Below are positions 7,637 through 15,655 of a stretch of DNA of 64,000 nt, piece after piece (the first letter of the stretch is position 1; each line of letters begins with the position of its first letter). Position numbers and translations under genes: made by a program. Source of the DNA: Gemmatimonadota bacterium (GTDB lineage Bacteria; Gemmatimonadota; Gemmatimonadetes; Gemmatimonadales; Gemmatimonadaceae); contig JAQBPX010000038.1 of the NCBI GenBank assembly GCA_028287305.1, forward strand, positions 613,323 to 677,322, in the 5' to 3' direction. A model generated the notes under the pieces. That model saw only the letters and a list, made by a program, of their open reading frames with translations, was not told where the DNA came from and did not search any database.

Positions 7637-7711
7637 TATCCTGAACTTGCGATTGCGCATAGTTCAGTTTAGGTGTTATCCTGAACTATGGACGGCTGCT
7701 AGTTCAGTTTA
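7637..7711. promoter_or_regulatory. Duplicated inverted-repeat operator upstream of fic
   Basis: Two tandem copies of one unit are present: TATCCTGAACT, 13 nt, AGTTCAGTTTA (7637-7671 and 7677-7711). The half-sites are near-perfect inverted repeats. The 13-nt spacers differ in sequence, whereas all four 11-mers are conserved. The second unit ends 16 bp before the ATG of the Fic gene. The probable ligand is the winged-helix C-terminus of the Fic protein itself, giving autoregulation (inference). Confidence 0.6.
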
Positions 7712-7727
7712 TCCAGACAGGTCAGCC

Positions 7728-8924
7728 ATGCCCGGACAGCTCCTCGACCTCACTTGGCCGCACGATCCCGCGGCGCACGCCCCGCCGAAGCACCGGCGCG
7801 CGTGCCGCTATCACCCGTTCGTACCGGACACACTGTCCTCGCTCACACTGACCCTCGGTGCGGACCTCGCGGGCGCGGTCTCCGGTGCACAGCAGGCCCT
7901 GCACGCCCTGAATGCGCGGGGCGCTGCACTCGCCCCCCTCGCTCGGCTGCTCCTCCGGACAGAGTCGATCGCCTCCTCCCGGATCGAGGGAATGGACATC
8001 GGGGTTCGGGCGCTCGCTCGCGCGGAAGCGCGATGGGAAGCCGGAGTGCCCGCCGGCCCGAGTGCGCGCGAGATCCTCGCCAACATCGATGCCATGGTGC
8101 TGGCGATCGACGAGGCCTCGCGAGTCGACCGCTTCGGCATGCACGAGATCACGAGCATTCACGCGCGCCTGCTCGAGCCGGGTCCGCAGAAAACGATCGC
8201 GGGACGCATCCGCACTCGCCAGAACTGGATCGGCGGCAACGAGTACACGCCATGCGGTGCCGCGTTCGTCCCGCCGCCGCCCCCCGAAGTGCCGCGACTG
8301 CTGGATGACCTCTGCGAGGCGATCAACGACGACACGCTGCCCCCCCTCGTGCAGGCGGCGCTCGTTCATGCACAGTTCGAGACCATCCATCCATTCGACG
8401 ACGGCAACGGGCGAACTGGACGCGCGCTCATCCAGGTCGTGCTCCGGAAGCGCGGAGTGGCGCCGGACTACCTGCCGCCGATCAGTGTCGTGCTCGCCTC
8501 CGCGAGGGAGCATTACATCCAGGGGCTCACCCGCTTTCGCGGCGATGACGTCAACGCTTGGATCGAGCAGTTCGCGATCGCGACCGCCCGGTCGGCGCAC
8601 CTTGCGCAGTCCTATCTCGACGCTGCGTTGGCGAGCGGGGAACGCTGGCGCGCCATGCTCGCATCGCACCCGGCGGCTCCGCGCGCCGGCGCCGCAGCGT
8701 GGGCACTCATCGACGTGCTCGTGGCGCATCCCATCATCTCGGCTCCAGTCGCGACCGCGGTCACGGGTCGCGCCAAGGCAGCGGTCTACCAGGCAATCGA
8801 GCAGCTGCAGTCAGCAGGAGTCCTCATCCCCCTCACGCGCGGCGCGCGCAACCAGGCATGGGAGGTCGAAGGCATGCTGGCGCTGATCGAGCGGGTCGAG
8901 TCCGGGACGCTCGATGTGAGATAA
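7728..8924 (+). CDS. Fic family protein with C-terminal winged helix
   Basis: The product is 398 aa from ATG 7728; upstream codons in the same frame run through the operator repeats and are rejected. The catalytic Fic motif HPFDDGNGRTGR is at residues 221-232, with the conserved histidine and the NGR anion pocket. An upstream SSRIEG (83-88) matches the class II inhibitory motif (S/T)xxxE(G/N), so the enzyme is probably autoinhibited. The C-terminus (about 310-390) is a winged-helix-like segment (ISAPVATAVTGRAKAAVYQA, IEQLQSAGVL). Family members AMPylate protein hydroxyls. It is divergent from blaI and preceded by a duplicated operator. Confidence 0.92.
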   Translation: MPGQLLDLTWPHDPAAHAPPKHRRACRYHPFVPDTLSSLTLTLGADLAGAVSGAQQALHALNARGAALAPLARLLLRTESIASSRIEGMDIGVRALARAEARWEAGVPAGPSAREILANIDAMVLAIDEASRVDRFGMHEITSIHARLLEPGPQKTIAGRIRTRQNWIGGNEYTPCGAAFVPPPPPEVPRLLDDLCEAINDDTLPPLVQAALVHAQFETIHPFDDGNGRTGRALIQVVLRKRGVAPDYLPPISVVLASAREHYIQGLTRFRGDDVNAWIEQFAIATARSAHLAQSYLDAALASGERWRAMLASHPAAPRAGAAAWALIDVLVAHPIISAPVATAVTGRAKAAVYQAIEQLQSAGVLIPLTRGARNQAWEVEGMLALIERVESGTLDVR

Positions 8925-8987
8925 GGGTTATCGCCTATCCCTAACTATGGAGGATCCTTAATTAGGTTTGCGCGCCGAACCCGTCCC

Positions 8988-9968
8988 CTACGGCACCAAC
9001 GTGCCCACATACGCCACCACCGCCACCATCTCATCGAGCGACAGCCGCGACGCCACCTTCTGCATCGGGCCGCTCGTGCTCGTCGCGCGCGTGCCCGCGC
9101 GGAACGCCAGCAGCTGGCGCAGCAGGTACGTGGGCGACCTCCCGGCGATGCCGGGCGCGAGACTGGTGCCGCGCACTCCTAGCCCGTGACACGTCACGCA
9201 GCGCGTGGGACTCATGAGGTCATCCGTGGTCGCGATGCGCTTGCCCTGCTTCACGCTGCCCACCGGGACGTACGTGGTGAAGCTGTCGTTCGCGTCGCGC
9301 AGCTCGTGGCGCTCGAGGTCATCGGTCACCTCGATGAGCCGGCCCGCGAGCGGTTCTGAATCCGCACCGGGGCGCACGGCATACAGGCCGCCCACCGCCC
9401 ACACCGCCGGGATCCTCTCGCGTTCCTGCACGGTGGCGCGGCGCATCGGCTTCAGCGCGGCGAAGTAGCGCGCGGCCGCATCCACTTCCGAGTCGGTCAC
9501 GACGAGCGACATCTCGTGCATGCGTCGCGTGAAGCTGTTGTCGACGGGGCTGTGTCGCGCGTTCGTCTTGAAGTCGGCGAGCTGCCGCTTGATGTAGTCC
9601 ACGCGTAGCCCCGCGAGCATCGCGTTCTCCGAGCGACCGAGCCCGCTCGGCAAGTGACAGTAGCCGCAGGCGAAGTTCACGCGCGCCGGCGCATGCAACA
9701 CGACCGCGGGCGCCGCCGGATGCGCGCCAGGCGCCCAATCCGGCGGGTTGAGCTGGTCGTGCACCTGTGCGCTCGTGAACGACCGGTCGCTCCCCGGCAC
9801 GCGCAGCGGCGTCACGCTGTCGTAAGGCGGCTTGAGCGATGAGTAGTCAGTCGAGAAGAAGGGGAACGCCCAATCGGGAACCGCGAAGGCCTTCGCTCGC
9901 TGCGCACTCGCCGTGCACGGGGCGAGCAGCGCGCCGGCCGCGAGCACCAGCGCGACGACACGCCTCAT
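8988..9968 (-). CDS. Periplasmic dihaem cytochrome c
   Basis: The 326-aa protein from ATG 9968 has a signal peptide (RRVVALVLAAGALLAPCTASA). Two c-type haem attachment motifs are present: CGYCH near residue 105 and CVTCH near residue 270. Each is followed by a helical segment resembling a class I cytochrome c domain, with GPMQKVASRLSLDEMVAVVAY supplying a distal methionine candidate. It probably carries electrons in the periplasm; the partner is unknown. Its start overlaps the stop of the exonuclease gene by four bases (ATGA), so both are likely co-transcribed, although the functional link is obscure. A much longer frame through the upstream gene is an artefact. Confidence 0.88.
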   Translation of the reverse strand: MRRVVALVLAAGALLAPCTASAQRAKAFAVPDWAFPFFSTDYSSLKPPYDSVTPLRVPGSDRSFTSAQVHDQLNPPDWAPGAHPAAPAVVLHAPARVNFACGYCHLPSGLGRSENAMLAGLRVDYIKRQLADFKTNARHSPVDNSFTRRMHEMSLVVTDSEVDAAARYFAALKPMRRATVQERERIPAVWAVGGLYAVRPGADSEPLAGRLIEVTDDLERHELRDANDSFTTYVPVGSVKQGKRIATTDDLMSPTRCVTCHGLGVRGTSLAPGIAGRSPTYLLRQLLAFRAGTRATSTSGPMQKVASRLSLDEMVAVVAYVGTLVP

Positions 9969-10948
9969 GCGCGCTCTGAATAGCGCAGCTTGCGGTCGAG
10001 CGGTTGCAGCTTCGCGCGGTTCGGCGTGCCTGGCGGGTACACTTCCGCGGCGAGCCACTGCATCTCCGCCTCGACCTTCTCCTCCGGCAGCTCGCGGTAC
10101 CAGGTCTTCGCGTGCCCCCGGCCCTCCGGGTTCCAGCGATAGCCGCGGCGCTTGAGCAGGTCCTTCGAGTCGAACGGCGACGACTCGGCCCACACGCGCA
10201 CCATCTTCACCCTGGCGCTCCGCAGCAGCGATGCGAGCGCGATCTCGCCATTCGGCAGCGGCGTCGCGAGCAGGTGCAGGCCCATGTGACAGTCCGCATC
10301 CGCACGATGCGAATCGTAGAACACGCCGCAGTGCGCGAATGCCAGCCACTCCAGCTTCGCGCTCGTGATCCCATGCTCGGCCCACGGCACGTCTTCCATG
10401 CTGCACGCCCAGTGGTGCTCGCGGAACGCGTCGAAGCGGCGGTCCACGAACGCGCGATCGAAGCGCGCGTGATGCGCGATCACCAGCTGGCTCGCCGTCG
10501 CGAGCTCGTCGACGCGCGCGTCGTCGATGTGCTTCCCGGCCACGTCTTCCTGCGTGATGCCGGTGAGCTTTGTGACCTCGGGTGGGATCGGGATCCCGGG
10601 GTCCTCGAGCATCGTCACGCACTCCTGCACTTCGTAGACGTTGCCCTCGCGATCGAAGGTGAAGGGCAGCAGCGCGACCTGGATGATGCGGTCGAGCGCG
10701 GGGTCGAGCCCCGTGGTCTCGACGTCGATGAAGAGCCCGGTGCGCGGCTCGGTGCACCGGCGATCGGTGTAGCTCGCGCGCTTCTCGAGGCGCTCCACCA
10801 CCCGGTAGCGCCCGGTGTCCCGGAGGGCGGCCGCCATCTGCTCGGCGGTGTGGGGATCCATGGGCTCGGGCATGCGCCAATCTGGGAGCCGGGAGGGCGG
10901 TTTGCCAATCCTGATTTTCCGGGTTCCTCGGGGCATTTCGGGGGACAT
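9965..10948 (-). CDS. 3'-5' exonuclease (DNA polymerase III epsilon/DnaQ-like)
   Basis: The product is up to 327 aa; the start may be ATG 10948 or the internal MPEPMDP start near 10873. The DEDDh exonuclease motifs are in order: DVETTGLDPALDRII (Exo I), AHHARFDRAFVD (Exo II) and SHRADADCH (Exo III, with the general-base histidine). After the nuclease domain (about 70-240) comes a C-terminal extension ending GYRWNPEGRGHAKTWYRELP. This segment is often found in single-gene epsilon-like proteins of this type. It probably degrades single-stranded DNA or RNA in repair or turnover. It overlaps the cytochrome gene by ATGA. Confidence 0.9.
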   Translation of the reverse strand: MSPEMPRGTRKIRIGKPPSRLPDWRMPEPMDPHTAEQMAAALRDTGRYRVVERLEKRASYTDRRCTEPRTGLFIDVETTGLDPALDRIIQVALLPFTFDREGNVYEVQECVTMLEDPGIPIPPEVTKLTGITQEDVAGKHIDDARVDELATASQLVIAHHARFDRAFVDRRFDAFREHHWACSMEDVPWAEHGITSAKLEWLAFAHCGVFYDSHRADADCHMGLHLLATPLPNGEIALASLLRSARVKMVRVWAESSPFDSKDLLKRRGYRWNPEGRGHAKTWYRELPEEKVEAEMQWLAAEVYPPGTPNRAKLQPLDRKLRYSERA

Positions 10949-10974
10949 TCGGGGGGTTTGACGGCGGCTAGCGG

Positions 10975-11085
10975 CTGACTGCGGCTAGCGGCTGACGGAA
11001 CTGACACGGCAGTAGCGGCTGGACCTCGGCTACAACGGCTACGGCGGCCACTGCGGCTGGCGGAACGGCGGCTAACGGCGGCCAA
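10975..11085 (+). repeat. Left inverted-repeat arm, cassette 2
   Basis: This arm begins CTGACTGCGGCTAGCGGCTG and continues ACGGAACTGACAC, matching the reverse complement of 11729 downwards without mismatch for 34 bp and then about 75 percent further in. Confidence 0.8.
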
Positions 11086-11124
11086 CGGCGGCTAACGGCG
11101 GCTAACGGCGGCTAACGGCGGCCA
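11070..11124 (+). repeat. 10-bp tandem repeat
   Basis: About five and a half copies of a GGCTAACGGC unit (one variant GGCCAACGGC) run directly up to the stop codon of the minus-strand four-helix-bundle gene. They form the inner edge of the left arm and probably arose by slippage. Confidence 0.85.
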
Positions 11125-11125
11125 C

Positions 11126-11515
11126 TCATTGATCCTTCCGGTAGCGTTCGGGTTCGGTCAGCATGCGCCGGCACACGGTCGTTATCAGGCCGTTCAGCAG
11201 CTGCTCCACCTGCGCGCGGCGCACCAGGAACTTCGGAAATTCCTTCGCGGCGGGATAGCTGGTGCGCAGTTGCACGAGGTGCACGTCGAGTTCCGCCAAG
11301 CTGCCGCTGGAGTAGCCCAGGAAGACGTGGTAGTCGCGATTGGTCTCGCGCTTGCTGCCCTCGGCGATGTTCGCCGGGACCGAATTGGCCGCGGCGACCG
11401 CCTGGTCGAGCACCATTCCGTTTCGGCGACGCGGCAGTCGGTTGCACACTTCCGCCACGTCGAGCGAGAGCCGCTCGGCCTCGATGTAGACTCGTAGATG
11501 CTTGTATTTTCGCAT
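11126..11515 (-). CDS. Four-helix-bundle protein (23S rRNA intervening-sequence protein family)
   Basis: The product is 129 aa from ATG 11515; the frame extends to 11560, but the family start is MRKYKHLRVYIEAERLSLDV. Hallmarks are LDQAVAAANSVPANIAEGSK, RDYHVFLGYSSGSLAELDVH and a C-terminal QVEQLLNGLITTVCRRM helix. The consensus segment IPxNIAEG is retained, as in the copy at 1315-1686, but overall identity between the two is low. They therefore diverged long ago and were not recently duplicated in place. It is the only gene in cassette 2. Function unknown. Confidence 0.88.
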   Translation of the reverse strand: MRKYKHLRVYIEAERLSLDVAEVCNRLPRRRNGMVLDQAVAAANSVPANIAEGSKRETNRDYHVFLGYSSGSLAELDVHLVQLRTSYPAAKEFPKFLVRRAQVEQLLNGLITTVCRRMLTEPERYRKDQ

Positions 11516-11603
11516 GCGCGCACGATGGCACCGAGCGCGCGCACTGCCGTCATCGTTCACCCGCGCAGCTCACCGGATCATCGCGCGAGACAACCCGCCC
11601 TAG

Positions 11604-11729
11604 CCGCAGCAGCCGCAGTAGCCGCAGCAGCCGCAGCAGCCGCCAGCCGCACCAGCCGCCCTGAGCCGCAGTAGCCGAGGTTCAGCCGTAGTGGAGTGTC
11701 AGTTCCGTCAGCCGCTAGCCGCAGTCAGC
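11604..11729 (-). repeat. Right inverted-repeat arm, cassette 2, with 9-bp simple repeats
   Basis: The outer part (11620-11729) is the inverted partner of 10975-11085. The inner part contains GCCGCAGCA-type 9-bp units that replace the 10-bp units of the left arm, so the arms stay complementary in composition although they have drifted in sequence. Confidence 0.75.
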
Positions 11730-11743
11730 TGGTACTTTGAAGA

Positions 11744-12784
11744 ATGTCCCCCCGCCGCCTCCTCCTGACCTCGATCCTCCTAAGCCTCGTCCTCGCCGAG
11801 TTCCTCCTCCGCCTGAACCCATCAGCCGAGAACATCCGCACCACCTCCTCACTGGGCACGCTCAAGCCCGATCCAGAACTCGGCTGGGTCCTAAAGCCCA
11901 ACATCACCACGCAGTTGAATTGGGTCGGCCGCACCATCACCATCCACACTGACGCCGCTGGCCACCGCGTCCCCCTCCGCGCCGCCGTGCAGCAGCAGAC
12001 GTACACGACCGACAGCACGATCGCCATCGCCGGCGACTCCTACGTCTTCGGCAACGAGGTGAACGCCGAGGAGACCTTCACCTGGCTGATCGCCGCGCGA
12101 GCGCACGAGCGCACCGTGAACCTCGGCGTCGGCGGCTATTCGCTCAGCCAGGAGTGCCTCGCGCTCCGGCGCTACCTCGCGACGCACCCGCGCACGTCGC
12201 AGGCGTATCTCGTGGTGTACATCGGCAACGATATCGAGTTCGGCGTGAACCCCGTGCCCGGCTCGCACGTGGACGCGCGCGGCTCGCTGTCGCGCACGGC
12301 CGACTCGCGGGCGAACCGCCTCGCGAGCTTCGCCGTGCGCAACAGCCGTCTGGCGTTCTACGCGCACGTCGCCTGGCGTCGCATTCGTGGCGCGTCGCGC
12401 GATTCCTCGGCGACGTCGACGTCAGCGCCCGCGCCCAGCGCAGGCTACCGCAGCCGGTGGATCTACAACGTCGACGCGTTCACTCCCACGCGACTTGACG
12501 CGCATCGCGGAGTGATCCAGGCGTTGCGCGACGACGCACAGCGTCTCGCGATTCCGCTCACGGTGGTGCTCATGCCGGAGCGCGACCAGGTGTACGGCGC
12601 GCTACCGAGCCTTCCCAACGATCGCATTGCGGCGATGCTGGCCGGGCTGCGCATCCCGACGATCGACCTGCTCCCGATGATCCGGGCTCGCGCGATGACC
12701 CTGCCGCCACTCTGGCACGACGTGGTGGAGGGTCATCTCTCGCCTGCCGGCAATCAGCTGGTGGCCGAGCTCATCTCACCCTGA
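11744..12784 (+). CDS. SGNH/GDSL-type hydrolase, membrane-anchored
   Basis: The 346-aa protein has an N-terminal membrane anchor (RRLLLTSILLSLVLAEFLL). The SGNH blocks are visible: IAGDSYVFGNEV (block I serine), LGVGGYSLSQ (block II glycine), YIGNDIEFG (block III Asn-Asp) and EGHLSPAGNQL (block V, with the histidine). This resembles the SGNH-fold proteins that modify exported glycans or O-acyl groups rather than secreted lipases. The start is ATG 11744, 14 bp after the right arm of cassette 2. It converges with the DUF1624 gene at 12793, with only eight bases between the stops. Confidence 0.85.
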   Translation: MSPRRLLLTSILLSLVLAEFLLRLNPSAENIRTTSSLGTLKPDPELGWVLKPNITTQLNWVGRTITIHTDAAGHRVPLRAAVQQQTYTTDSTIAIAGDSYVFGNEVNAEETFTWLIAARAHERTVNLGVGGYSLSQECLALRRYLATHPRTSQAYLVVYIGNDIEFGVNPVPGSHVDARGSLSRTADSRANRLASFAVRNSRLAFYAHVAWRRIRGASRDSSATSTSAPAPSAGYRSRWIYNVDAFTPTRLDAHRGVIQALRDDAQRLAIPLTVVLMPERDQVYGALPSLPNDRIAAMLAGLRIPTIDLLPMIRARAMTLPPLWHDVVEGHLSPAGNQLVAELISP

Positions 12785-12792
12785 AGACCGGC

Positions 12793-13980
12793 TCACAGGT
12801 AACTCAACCACCAGTCATTCCGCCGTGCCCGCACTCCCGCATACCACCGCACGCACGGGTACGCCAGCACGACCACGAGCAGCCACACCATCCACACCCC
12901 CACGACCGGCGCCGGCCACCCGGGCGGCTGCGTCGCGGGGAACTTGTCGAGGCTCGGGCTCTGCACCATGTAGCTCGCGGTGCCGTAACGCGCGAGCGAC
13001 GCGATCATCGCGAGCAGGTGGATGATCACCACGTGCAGCAGGTAGTAGAACATCGGGACGCGACCGTAGTACACGACCCTCTGCCACACGCCGCGCACCT
13101 CGACTCCATCGAGCGCGCGCAGCGCGAGCAGCGCGGGGCCGAGCGTCATCAGCAGGTACAACAACGACGGTGGATACTTCGACGTGTTGATGAAGCTCAG
13201 CACGGTGAACCAGCTCGACGCCTGCGCTTTCCAGGGCGAGAAGTCACCATACACGTTCGCGAATCGCAGCACGACGAACGCCGCCAGCGCGCCGAGGCCG
13301 AGTCGGAGCAGCCATGTCTTGCGTCGCGCAGGCTCCATCTGCATCACGCCGCCCAGCCAGTAACCCACGGCCATCACGCCGATCCATGGAATCAGTGGAT
13401 AGGCGACAAAGACGGTGTGCTCCGGCGACATCGACAGGAACCCCGGGCGATGCAGCACGGTCATCAGCCAGCCGAGCGATGAGTCCTTCGCGAGCTGCAT
13501 CCCGTCGAAGTGGTTGTGCAGCGCTATCATCAGCGCGCCGAACGCGCCGATCGCCCATTTCGGCAGCCACACCAGCGCCGAGAGCGCGACCATGGCCCAG
13601 CCGAGCGCCCAGATCACGTTGAGGATCGTGACGCGATAGTCGAGGTTGAACTGCCACACGAACCGCGCGACGGTGACCTCGAGGAGCACGAGCCAGAGTC
13701 CTCGCGTGAGCAGGAACTTCGAGATGCCGGCGGTGCCTCGGCGCGCGGCGGAGAGTCGCGCGCCGGTGCCGCTCAGCAGGAAGAACACTGGCGCGCAGAA
13801 GTGCGTGACCCAGCGCGTGAAGAAGAGCGCGGTGGTGGTCGTCGCGAGGTTGGTGGGGTTCGCGGCCGCGTCGCCGAAGAAGTCGCGCGTGTGGTCGAGC
13901 GCCATCAGGATCATGATGACGCCGCGCAGCAGGTCCACGGAGTCGATGCGCGTGCGTGTGGTCGTTTCTGGCATCCCCAT
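12793..13980 (-). CDS. DUF1624/heparan-alpha-glucosaminide N-acetyltransferase-like membrane protein
   Basis: The 395-aa multi-pass membrane protein opens with RIDSVDLLRGVIMILMALDH, TRDFF, the signature of DUF1624 (HGSNAT_cat) and of related acyltransferase-3-like proteins. Several hydrophobic helices follow (for instance VTILNVIWALGWAMVALSAL and LLVVVLAYPCVRWYAGV). It also contains FFLLSGTGARL and a histidine-rich segment YYLLHVVIIHLLA. Members are thought to move acyl groups across the membrane. The ATG at 13980 directly follows a TTGTATACAA palindrome; MPETTTRTRID (13974) is an alternative start. Confidence 0.85.
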   Translation of the reverse strand: MGMPETTTRTRIDSVDLLRGVIMILMALDHTRDFFGDAAANPTNLATTTTALFFTRWVTHFCAPVFFLLSGTGARLSAARRGTAGISKFLLTRGLWLVLLEVTVARFVWQFNLDYRVTILNVIWALGWAMVALSALVWLPKWAIGAFGALMIALHNHFDGMQLAKDSSLGWLMTVLHRPGFLSMSPEHTVFVAYPLIPWIGVMAVGYWLGGVMQMEPARRKTWLLRLGLGALAAFVVLRFANVYGDFSPWKAQASSWFTVLSFINTSKYPPSLLYLLMTLGPALLALRALDGVEVRGVWQRVVYYGRVPMFYYLLHVVIIHLLAMIASLARYGTASYMVQSPSLDKFPATQPPGWPAPVVGVWMVWLLVVVLAYPCVRWYAGVRARRNDWWLSYL

Positions 13981-13990
13981 TTGTATACAA
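13981..13990. promoter_or_regulatory. Palindrome TTGTATACAA at the DUF1624 start codon
   Basis: A perfect 10-bp palindrome touches the ATG. It could be a repressor site, or the TATACA could serve as a -10 hexamer for a near-leaderless transcript starting around the second in-frame ATG. The divergent luciferase-like gene starts 85 bp away across the AT-rich stretch 14025-14050. Confidence 0.35.
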
Positions 13991-14075
13991 TCGCGCGACG
14001 GTCCGCAACCAGCGGAATGGGGGTTAACTCATTATATTTATCTTAGTACTGAACCTTTTCGACCGACACGAACAC

Positions 14076-15140
14076 ATGACCGCACCATACATAGAACTCG
14101 GCCTCGACACCTTCGGCGACGTCACCACCGGTCCCGACGGCAAGATGCTCCACCAGGCGCAGGTGATCCGCAACCTCGTCGAGCAGGCCGTGCTCGCCGA
14201 CCAGGTTGGCGTCGACTTCATCGGCGTCGGCGAACATCACCGGCAGGACTTCGCCGTGAGTTCGCCCGAGATGGTCCTCGCTGCCATCGCCGCACGCACC
14301 TCGCGCATCCGGCTCGGCTCCGCCGTCACGGTGCTGAGCAGCGACGATCCCGTGCGCGTCTTCCAGCGCTTCTCCACGCTCGACGCGCTCTCGAATGGTC
14401 GCGCCGAGGTGATCCTGGGGCGCGGCAGCTTCACCGAGAGCTTTCCGCTGTTCGGCTTCCCGCTCAACAGGTACGAGGAGCTGTTCGAGGAGAAGCTCGA
14501 CCTGTTCGTGAAGGTGCTCGAGCACGATCGCACGGGCGAGCCGGTGAACTGGAAGGGGACGGTGCGCGGGCCGATGGCGCAGCAGAGCGTGTATCCGCGC
14601 ACGGAGCGCGGCGCGCTCACGACGTGGATCGGCGTGGGCGGCAGCCCGGAGTCAGTGGTGCGCGCGGCGCATCACAACCTGCCGATGATGCTCGCGATCA
14701 TCGGAGGCGACCCACGTCGCTTCACGCCGTTTATCGAGCTCTATCATCGCGCGCTCGGCGAGCTGGGCCGACCAGTGTTGCCGGTCGGGGTTCATTCCCC
14801 CGGCCACGTGGCGGATACGGACAAGCAGGCGCGCGAGGAGCTGTGGCCGTCGTATCAGGTGATGCGCAACAAGATCGGGTCGGAGCGCGGGTGGGGGCCT
14901 GCGTCGCGACTCGAGTTCGATCGTGAGGCGGATTCGGGGTCGATGTACGTGGGGTCGCCTTCGACCGTGGCTCAGAAGATCGCGGCCACTGTAACGGCGT
15001 TGGGCGTTCACCGGTTCGACATGAAGTACAGTTCTGGGCCGATGGCGCATGATGTCTTGATGCGCGGGGTTCAGCTGTATGGGGCTGAGGTGATTCCTCG
15101 CGTACGGGCCATCTTGCAGGGGTCAACTGCAACTGCTTGA
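14076..15140 (+). CDS. LLM-class flavin-dependent oxidoreductase
   Basis: The 354-aa luciferase-like monooxygenase shows the TIM-barrel start IELGLDTFGDV, VGVDFIGVGEHHRQDFAVSS, LGSAVTVLSSDDPVRVFQRF, LDALSNGRAEVILGRGSFTE and a C-terminal YVGSPSTVAQKIAATV. Such enzymes use reduced FMN or F420. The retained EHH segment and the phosphate-binding GRGS region suggest an active enzyme, but the substrate is not predictable. The last codons (TATA-stop) are supplied by the left inverted repeat of the GxxExxY cassette, so the C-terminal tail was altered or created by that element. Confidence 0.9.
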   Translation: MTAPYIELGLDTFGDVTTGPDGKMLHQAQVIRNLVEQAVLADQVGVDFIGVGEHHRQDFAVSSPEMVLAAIAARTSRIRLGSAVTVLSSDDPVRVFQRFSTLDALSNGRAEVILGRGSFTESFPLFGFPLNRYEELFEEKLDLFVKVLEHDRTGEPVNWKGTVRGPMAQQSVYPRTERGALTTWIGVGGSPESVVRAAHHNLPMMLAIIGGDPRRFTPFIELYHRALGELGRPVLPVGVHSPGHVADTDKQAREELWPSYQVMRNKIGSERGWGPASRLEFDREADSGSMYVGSPSTVAQKIAATVTALGVHRFDMKYSSGPMAHDVLMRGVQLYGAEVIPRVRAILQGSTATA

Positions 15141-15184
15141 GACACGGATTTCACGGGCGCGCTGGGCGCGCACACGGGTAGGGC
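15122..15184 (+). repeat. Left inverted-repeat arm, cassette 3
   Basis: This arm pairs with 15656-15720 at about 85 percent identity with two small gaps. It overlaps the last seven codons of the upstream oxidoreductase gene and ends at the GxxExxY stop codon. Confidence 0.8.
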
Positions 15185-15185
15185 G

Positions 15186-15599
15186 CTAGCGCTTTCCTCG
15201 TGCCGCTGGGCCCACGACTCGTTCGAACTGCGCCTTGGGGCCGAAGTTGAGGACCAATCCTACCGGCTGCTTGCTCAAGACCAGGTAGTTGAGCAGCTGG
15301 GACTTGTGAATGGGGTGGATCGCGCGGGCGACCTTCACCTCGATCACCAGCTGCTTCGCGACGAGTATGTCGAGGCGGAACTGCCCGACAGTCACCCCGC
15401 GCCAGGCGGCCGTGACGGGGAACTCGGTCTCGCAGTGGTAGCCGAGATACTGGATCTCCACCACTAGCGCCGCGCGGTACACCGACTCGAGCAGGCCACG
15501 CGGCATTCCGTTGTACACGGCGTAGAACGCCTTCAGGGCAACGCCAGAGAGTCCCCCGAGCACCAGCCCATCATGGTTGCGGCCATGTTGCTCTTCCAT
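15186..15599 (-). CDS. GxxExxY protein (PD-(D/E)XK nuclease superfamily)
   Basis: The product is 137 aa from ATG 15599; an upstream in-frame start would run into the inverted repeat and is rejected. It has the family signature with a slight change (GLLESVYRAALVVEIQYLGY), then the nuclease core: FRLDILVAKQLVIEVKVARA supplies the Asp and the Glu-x-Lys, followed by HKSQLLNYLVLSKQPVGLVLNFG. All catalytic positions of the PD-(D/E)XK fold (E of GxxExxY, D, E, K) are present, so nuclease activity is plausible. The role of the family is unknown. It is the sole gene in cassette 3. Confidence 0.9.
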   Translation of the reverse strand: MEEQHGRNHDGLVLGGLSGVALKAFYAVYNGMPRGLLESVYRAALVVEIQYLGYHCETEFPVTAAWRGVTVGQFRLDILVAKQLVIEVKVARAIHPIHKSQLLNYLVLSKQPVGLVLNFGPKAQFERVVGPAARGKR

Positions 15600-15655
15600 C
15601 TCCCAGGATAGGGCGAGCTTCACTATCGCCGAGGACCATTCCAACTCAGTCTGTG

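Larger units (their letters stand above)
10975..11729. mobile_element. Inverted-repeat cassette carrying a four-helix-bundle gene (cassette 2)
   Basis: A 755-bp unit has arms at about 10975-11085 and 11620-11729 enclosing one minus-strand gene at 11126-11515. The outer 34 bp of the two arms are identical in inverted orientation, and similarity then decays into GGC-rich simple repeats. The arm sequence differs from cassette 1 but the layout is the same: a long inverted repeat, one small gene and no transposase. The unit lies between the exonuclease gene and the SGNH hydrolase gene, 14 bp upstream of the latter start. Confidence 0.65.

Noticed and set aside
8988..10880. Single 630-aa protein spanning the cytochrome and the region upstream
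   Set aside because: The upstream part is an out-of-frame reading of the exonuclease gene; the cytochrome has its own signal peptide at 9968.
11070..11124. CRISPR array
   Set aside because: The 10-bp units are contiguous, without unique spacers; this is a simple tandem repeat. No cas gene is present anywhere in the window.
10975..11729. 23S rRNA intervening sequence
   Set aside because: No rRNA sequence flanks the cassette; the neighbours are protein-coding genes.
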